64,000 bases of DNA from positions 744,001-808,000 of the forward strand of contig JAFFSR010000009.1 in the NCBI GenBank assembly GCA_017163975.1, in the 5' to 3' direction. The DNA is from Anastatus disparis (Eukaryota > Arthropoda > Insecta > Hymenoptera > Eupelmidae). The translations under genes and the position numbers were made by a program. Shown here one piece after another: positions 57,853 through 64,000 of the stretch; the first letter of the stretch is position 1, and each line of letters begins with the position of its first letter. The notes under the pieces are model-generated. The model had not been told where the DNA came from. It ran no database searches and was given only the letters and a program-made list of their open reading frames with translations.

Positions 57853-58171
57853 TATGCACAGTTAAAAAAGACACGAAATGTAATAAAAGTATTTTAACTT
57901 TCAACGAAATTTTTACATGAAATTTAATATAATTCGATCATTCAAGTGAAAATTTTTATGAAATTTGCTTTCAATACGCATTAAATTTCATGTAAGATTG
58001 GCATAAAATTTTATGTAATTTTAAAGTAAAATTACATTAAAATGTATTAATTTTCATGCAAATCAATATTAAATTTGTATTGATCAACATTAATTTTTAT
58101 ACATATTATATTTTAATTTCACCTTAATGTTCAAAACACATTAAATTTCATGTATTTTTTAACAGTGCACA
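57853..58171. mobile_element. Possible MITE with ~30-bp terminal inverted repeats
   Basis: The left end TGCACAGTTAAAAAAGACA and right end (inverted) TGCACTGTTAAAAAATACA match at most positions, and the similarity continues through GAAAT.TAAT. The interior holds several inverted TTAAATTTCATG/CATGAAATTTAA segments. No clear target duplication or coding capacity is visible. A non-autonomous DNA element is likely. Confidence 0.55.
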
Positions 58172-61168
58172 ATTTGTGCGATACAGTATATTTCTTTTTG
58201 TACATATAAAGATCATAAATTAAAAGAGTATGCTTCCCAAGGTGAATTCACAAGAATATCAATAAATGATTTATCGCCGTAAAATATTCTAGAGAGAAAA
58301 ATACAAACGACAAAAACAAAGCAGTTCGTTTATATGACATCTGGGTATTGTTTAGTTCTTTTATTTTTTTGTTAACCTTTGAATTACGTAATACACACGA
58401 GAGATCTTAACATAATTCAAGTACTTTTATTCGAAAGCTAAAAAGTGCAGAGCATATTTAATGATTAATGATAATGGATTTTCAAGGTGTATCATGTTGC
58501 TTAGGAGAAGAAAAAAATTAAAACTACGAGCCATGGTAAGAGATTAAAGTATTCGTTTTCAACTGATTTAAAGCTAAATTGTTATTTTTTTTTTTTTTTG
58601 CTTCTTCTTTACTAAATGAGTTTTCCTAAAGTTTAAGTAAAGTTTTTGATCTACTTTATGCTACTCTAAGTTCGTTATGATTATGTGAAATTTTTAGTTT
58701 AAACGATACTTTAACTATAATCATATAAATTACTTTCCTTTTAAAGAATTACTTTCATCCATTAACTAGCTTCTACAATCTCTAAAAGGAACCTCTACAT
58801 TTTTTTTCCATATTATTCTCGAAACAACATCGAATCTTTAGTATTTAATGAAAATGTATAACAGTAGGATTGATTTTAAAATCATAAATATGTATGCGAA
58901 GCATAACTATAACACATGTATCAAAGTTTTGTCTAATGAATATATTTGCATGCGAACAATTTCCATAAACTATTTTATGATCTGTAATTGCATTTGGTTC
59001 AATCAGATATTATATAAGAGTGACAGTTGGCGTGCAATAAACTCGCAGAAGATTTGTTGTTTCATCATTAGCGTCAATAATCTATAAACATATTTAATGA
59101 GCGGGCAAATGTTTAGAATTTATAATTTAATGGAAGATAATAAATACGCGCTTATTAGCTCATTGTGTCACGCTGGAAACTAGCTGTTAATATTTTATAA
59201 ATAACGCCTGTGGTTCATTGTTTAATCATATCGGGATGATATAATGTGATTATAATTAAAAGTGGTTTAACAACAATTTTTAAGTTCGGAATTTAGAAAT
59301 TAATATTATTAGGAGATATTTGATTTCGTTTAAAAACTACTGGATACACAGTGAAAATTGCTAAACATAGAAATTTTAAAAAAATGAAGTTTTCCCCTCA
59401 GTTACAAATGAATATAGTAATTTTATTCATAAAATTTCATTCCGTGAAATATTAAAAATCTCTGTGTATAAATCTGTACAAAACCAATTAAATTTAGATT
59501 TGAGGTTTATATATGAATTAATGTTATATCGCAGGTAATAAAAAGAATTCGTATTTAACAAGTGATGTTTATGTAAATTTGAAAGCTTCATTATTCTCGG
59601 TATCTAAGCACACGTTCGGCTCGTTACCGCAGCTGCTGTGGCCATCGTGAATTAGTTGCATCGCGTGGTAAAAAAAAAAGAAAGGATTGGCTTTACTCGT
59701 GGGCGATATACAGACAATTTCGTTTTTCTCCACTGACTCACACAAAATTCACGTTTTAGAGAGCGAAAAAAAGGAGGTTGAGCGCGCAACAGAATACTTT
59801 TATCTATAGCAGCTTGGGCAAGAGGGGTAGTTGAATGTGTGCCAAAAGGATTGGAACATTGGATGGAAGAAAGTGGTAAAAAGGTTGCTCGCTTACTACT
59901 AGGCAATTCCAGTAGTAGTAGTAGTTGCGCTTTCTATATACAGTATAAGAAAGAGGTACAAGGGATGTTGGAGGAAATGGGACGAGAAAGAATGTAACAC
60001 AGAGAGAAAGAGAGGAACGAGAGCTTGTTCCTTTACGACCATTCTTCCTCGTCTTCGTTGTCGGTATTCCCTTTTTCTTAATGCCCCCGTGCGCGAAAGG
60101 AATTTTTTTTTTTCTCTTTTTTTTTATCTATACTTTTACTTGCGCTCTAGTCGTTCAGACCCTCGTTACGTGTCGTTTTGCTGATCGAAACGAGGACTCT
60201 AAGAGAGAGAGAGAATCGATCTTTTCTTATAAGCACCAAGTTTTGCTCTAAACCAAGCAGTACTTTTCGTTTAGTCAAACGAAATACCAAGACTAGGAGA
60301 TTACTTTGTTGTTTTTCTTTTTTTTTTTTTACTTTACTTTACTTCCATCTTATATTCTTTATTCTTACGCTCTGGTGCGCTTTTATCAGGATCCTTTTTA
60401 TTTTTTCGCCAGTTTTCACCGCACCGATTCTACTTACCTTGTTTTCTTTTTCTTATTTTTCGAGAAAAGAAGCTATACTTTTTACGTAGACGAGCTACGC
60501 AAAAGTGAAAAATATCGTCTTAGAAGCTTTTCTTGTATACGCGACCGCTTAAAATCCATTGTAATTATTGTTCGGAGAACTGGAGAGAGAGAGAGAAAAC
60601 TTTTGCACCGAATAAACTTGTAAACTTACGGGCTTATTGTTGTCTTTCCTCGAAGCTCTTAGGTCGAATTTACACGTCGATTTTTTACCAAGCTTTTCAA
60701 CTTTCACGCAATTCTTTTGCTGGTTATATACAAGCTTTTTGAAAAAAAAAAGCTTTTAAGATCATTACCGGCTTCAAATGTGGTATTTAATTTTTCACAC
60801 TGTACTCTGCAACGAGGAAAAATAAAATGTTTAGTAACAGGATTTTCTCTATTTTTTTTTTTTTCAACAAAGTACGTATCTTAATTGTTGGTCGCACAAC
60901 AACTAAACGATCTCGAGGTGTATAAACACATTCTCAAAAAGGAGAGAGAAAAAAAAAGAAGAAAACTCGCTAGTCGTTCTCGCCGCAACGAAATCCGCTC
61001 GTTTATTGCAACCTCTTAGAAGTAACGAAGCCGAACGCGTCCCGGTACGTAGACTTCTCTTCTCACTTAGCTTTTTTCTCTCTCTTGCTCTCTTCTCGAC
61101 GTTCTTTTTCTATTAGCTGCTGAAAGTTCTCGCCTTCTCAGTTTCGACCCTCAAACACATACTTACGT

Positions 61169-61186
61169 ACACACACACACACACAC
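61169..61186. repeat. (AC)9 microsatellite
   Basis: 18 bases of alternating AC. Confidence 0.9.
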
Positions 61187-61319
61187 TCGACCATTCGCTT
61201 TTTGCCTCGGAAAAAAAAGGAGGACGTTCGCGTATACACGGACATATATACACATGCACACATAATACGTATTTTTCTTCCCTTCGTTTCTTTGTCATTG
61301 CTTATTTTGTCGTTTTCAG

Positions 61320-61440
61320 GAGACGACGATGAGAAGGAGGACAGTAACAGTAACGAGTTGCCGAGGGCCCTTTTTGATACGAGAAAAAGGCAATTACCTC
61401 GAGCTCCCCCAGCTCCCTCCCTCTATCCAACTCGAAAACC
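61320..61440 (+). other. Candidate coding exon after a good splice acceptor (tentative)
   Basis: A pyrimidine-rich tract ends in TCGTTTTCAG at about 61319. The sequence after it is open in a frame giving GDDDEKEDSNSNELPRALF and then an Arg/Pro-rich stretch, and it is more protein-like than other frames nearby. No donor site consistent with this frame is obvious before the sequence turns into a TC-rich repeat. I cannot link it to another exon, so it is a candidate only. Confidence 0.2.
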
Positions 61441-64000
61441 ACTGCTTTTTTTTCTCTCTCTCTCTGCAAATTGATTTACACTTTTTTCGTCACTGTGCTT
61501 ATCGTCTACAGCTGGACAATAACAATTTATTTGGCGCTTTGCTATATATATAGAGAAAGAGACGACCAAATAGAAGATCTTTTTTATTTGAGATATTTGG
61601 AATTCGATAGACTTTTTTTTTGATCTTGATATTTTAGATGAAATTTCGGAAGGAGCTTCTTAAAAAAAAAGGAATTCTTCCAAAAATACAATAGAATTTT
61701 CGAAGGATATTAGACTATTCCGGCTGATGAGATGTTTTTGTATTTACATTTTTCCTTTTTGTTGAACCATCGGATTAATCTTATACCAGAGTTTTGTAAA
61801 CTTTCCTTTCAATCTCTTTTCCAAAGTCACTTTTTTTTTTTTTTCATGCTCCGAATTGTGGCAAAGATTACATAAGTTTTCTTCCTTCGGATCGAAAAAT
61901 TTTTGTATCCTGCGGATAATTTTATGGCCTCTTTACTCTAAAGTATAGGATACTCTTGGGAACTTAGCGCGAGAATCGTGGCAAAAACTTTTCTGTCAGT
62001 ACGTTAAAGAAAAAAAGAAAATATTAGAATGATTAATAGAACAGTTTTTACCATAACTCGGTAGTTTACGGTTATAATTTTTTTAAAAATTTTAGATTTA
62101 TAATTTTGAGCGTTGAAAAAAGCTGGTTTATATATTTTAAAGTCTTCAAAAAAAAAAAAAAAAAAAAATTCAAAATCAAAGCTCAGGCAACAACTTTGCG
62201 AGGAGAGCTTATGTTTAAGAGGTTGTTTATCATTCTTTATAGCATCTTTTGCACAGCTTAGACAACTCATAAACCTTGCTGTAAGAGAAGAGGAGGGTTA
62301 AGATTCCCTTGGCACATGTACCAACATATACACATGGACATATACAACTACTATTGAAAGAGAGCCTTTTTACTTTCGAGTTTTACAGCTTCTGCCTCGT
62401 ATTTCGGAATTATGTCCGTTGCAGAGCAGAAGAAGAGGAGAGACCGTGGCGCAATATCGAATGCTGGAGAAGAAGGAAAAACAGAGAAAGAACGATGAAT
62501 ATGGAGAAAAAAAATAAGAGCGAGCCAAGACTATCCTCTAGTCAGTCCTGCATAACTGTCTATTCTATTATTGCGAGCGTTGAATTTCCCTAGATATGTG
62601 TGCTTTATTTTTACGAGCAAAGGCTGTTGTTTCATTCGAAAATTCTTGTCGTATTATTTTCCTGTAATGACATCATTTAATGGCTTATTATCATGCTTTA
62701 CACATTTCGTTAATAAAAAATTTTTATTTTATTAACCCCTGCAGTTACGTGTCCTGCATAAAGGATGTTAATTTTAAAAACTAAAAATTGCGTTGATACC
62801 TGAAAATGTTTTTAAACGTATTATAATATTTAATCAAACCAAAAAGTGTAATTTCGCGGAAATTGCAATTTTAAAGATTAATGCTTGCAATTTGTAAGCT
62901 TGCATTTTTCACGGTTTTTTCATTAATTTTGTATAATATTACACGTGTGCATATTATATATTGGAATTACAAGAAATTTTATTTTGCAAATTCAAAAAGC
63001 CATATTTACATTTAGCGTTATAAATAAATTTCATAGAATACATATTTAAAAAGGAAGAAAAATTCGTTAAACATTTTTTTAAAATACGCGAATAAAAGTA
63101 TTAATCTTTCAAGGATTAGCAAAAACGCAAATAACTATTACTATTTATTTTTTTATGTATTTTAATCTTTTGCGGTATGGAAAAATATGAAAATACTTAT
63201 TATTGTTACTTTAATATTGAATACGTTCCGCAAAAATCAATAAAAAAAGTTTTCGAAAAATAAATCAACTTTTTTTTTAGAAATTAACTTACGTAAATAT
63301 TCTAAATGAAAACGAATCCGACAAAGTTAACGTATGTTGGAAAACGTATAAAGTGTTGAAAATCTAAGGCAAATTTAAATTTGATTTTCAATTATTTAGG
63401 TCCTGTAATAATTCATCCTTCCGAAAACTTTACATAATGGCATCATTCTTTTCACCTTAAAAATACAGTCCAGAAAACACACGTATATACGCGCAAAAGT
63501 AGGTTAAAAACGAGCTTTTCCTGCACGCGTCATAAATCACAAGCAACAAAAAAGCATTTATACGTTAAAAAAAAACTTTTGGGTTTGCCATCGATACAGA
63601 ACGCTTTCCTTTCCTACCGGCAAAAGGAAAAAAAGAAAAGAAAAAGGAGATAAAAAAATAACAGATAAAAAATAAAACAAAATAATCACGCGGATAAGGA
63701 AAAAAAAAGGGGAAAAAAAAGTTGTGTATTGTATTGTGACAGGGAGTTTTCTCGACGTGAAAAAATTGGTCGTTGATAGTTAAAACATCGCCATAAATAG
63801 ATTGAGGCAAAACTTCCGCACTCGAAGGTCATTAATAAAGGTTACTTAGCTCTCCTCCTACGTCCTTAAATTTTTTTCTCCTCCCGTATCTCATCTAAAA
63901 CATTAACAGCAGGAGCAGCGGAGCATCTTGTGGTTTAACGCGTTTGTCCTTTTCCTTTTTTTTTTATTCGCATTCTTTTGTTTGGTTTGATCGGCGAGCT

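Larger units (their letters stand above)
58172..64000. other. Gene desert, becoming CpG- and pyrimidine-rich
   Basis: AT-rich to about 59580, then CpG-richer with long TC/T tracts on the plus strand at 59600-61560 and 62300-62600, then AT-rich, then purine-rich at 63600-63720. No exon can be assigned with confidence. One candidate at 61320 is listed separately. The character resembles the flank or first intron of a gene lying beyond the window. Confidence 0.4.

Overview
This window is nuclear DNA from an animal, most likely an insect. It is AT-rich, its genes are spliced with GT-AG introns, and tRNA genes are scattered singly. CpG dinucleotides are common and often clustered, and simple repeats of the GA/TC, TA and GAA types are abundant. 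The lack of CpG depletion together with the compact spliced genes fits Hymenoptera, but the sequence alone does not fix the order or species.

Layout. From 1 to 16 kb there are no recognisable protein genes. This stretch holds four tRNA genes (Leu-AAG, Trp-CCA and Thr-AGT on the plus strand, Ser-GCT on the minus strand), a long inverted repeat at 3.5-3.9 kb, a 25-bp tandem repeat, a few GC-richer patches (2.1-2.8, 6.2-7.7 and 8.6-9.2 kb) and a 14-base match to the end of a standard sequencing adapter at 13.3 kb. From 16.8 to 25.4 kb there is a compact three-gene cluster. A seven-exon molybdenum cofactor sulfurase (MOCOS/ma-l type, 819 aa) converges on a three-exon thioredoxin-fold protein of the SelW/MIEN1 (Rdx) family on the minus strand. 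That gene is in turn divergent from a five-exon Rab27 GTPase. All three were assembled exon by exon with consistent splice phases. From 25.4 to 64 kb I can find no convincing gene. It looks like intergenic DNA or a very large intron, with long purine/pyrimidine strand-biased tracts, microsatellites, small transposon-derived elements and a dense repeat hub at 47.8-50.2 kb.

Mobile-element content. I see no autonomous transposon. I do see several small non-autonomous elements: a TTAA-flanked piggyBac-like MITE inside Rab27 intron 4, a TA-flanked mariner-like MITE at 48.1 kb, two weaker TIR elements at 28.6 and 57.9 kb, two long near-perfect hairpins (3.5 and 49.3 kb), and two copies of one CG-cored foldback family at 27.4 and 49.9 kb that align with each other along most of their length.

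The genes do not form one pathway. MOCOS activates molybdo-enzymes (xanthine dehydrogenase, aldehyde oxidase), the Rdx protein is a small redox-fold protein with a CaaX tail, and Rab27 directs secretory granule and lysosome-related organelle traffic. No novel multi-gene system is supported. The most unusual signals are the long hairpins, the CG-cored foldback pair and the GC-rich palindrome block.
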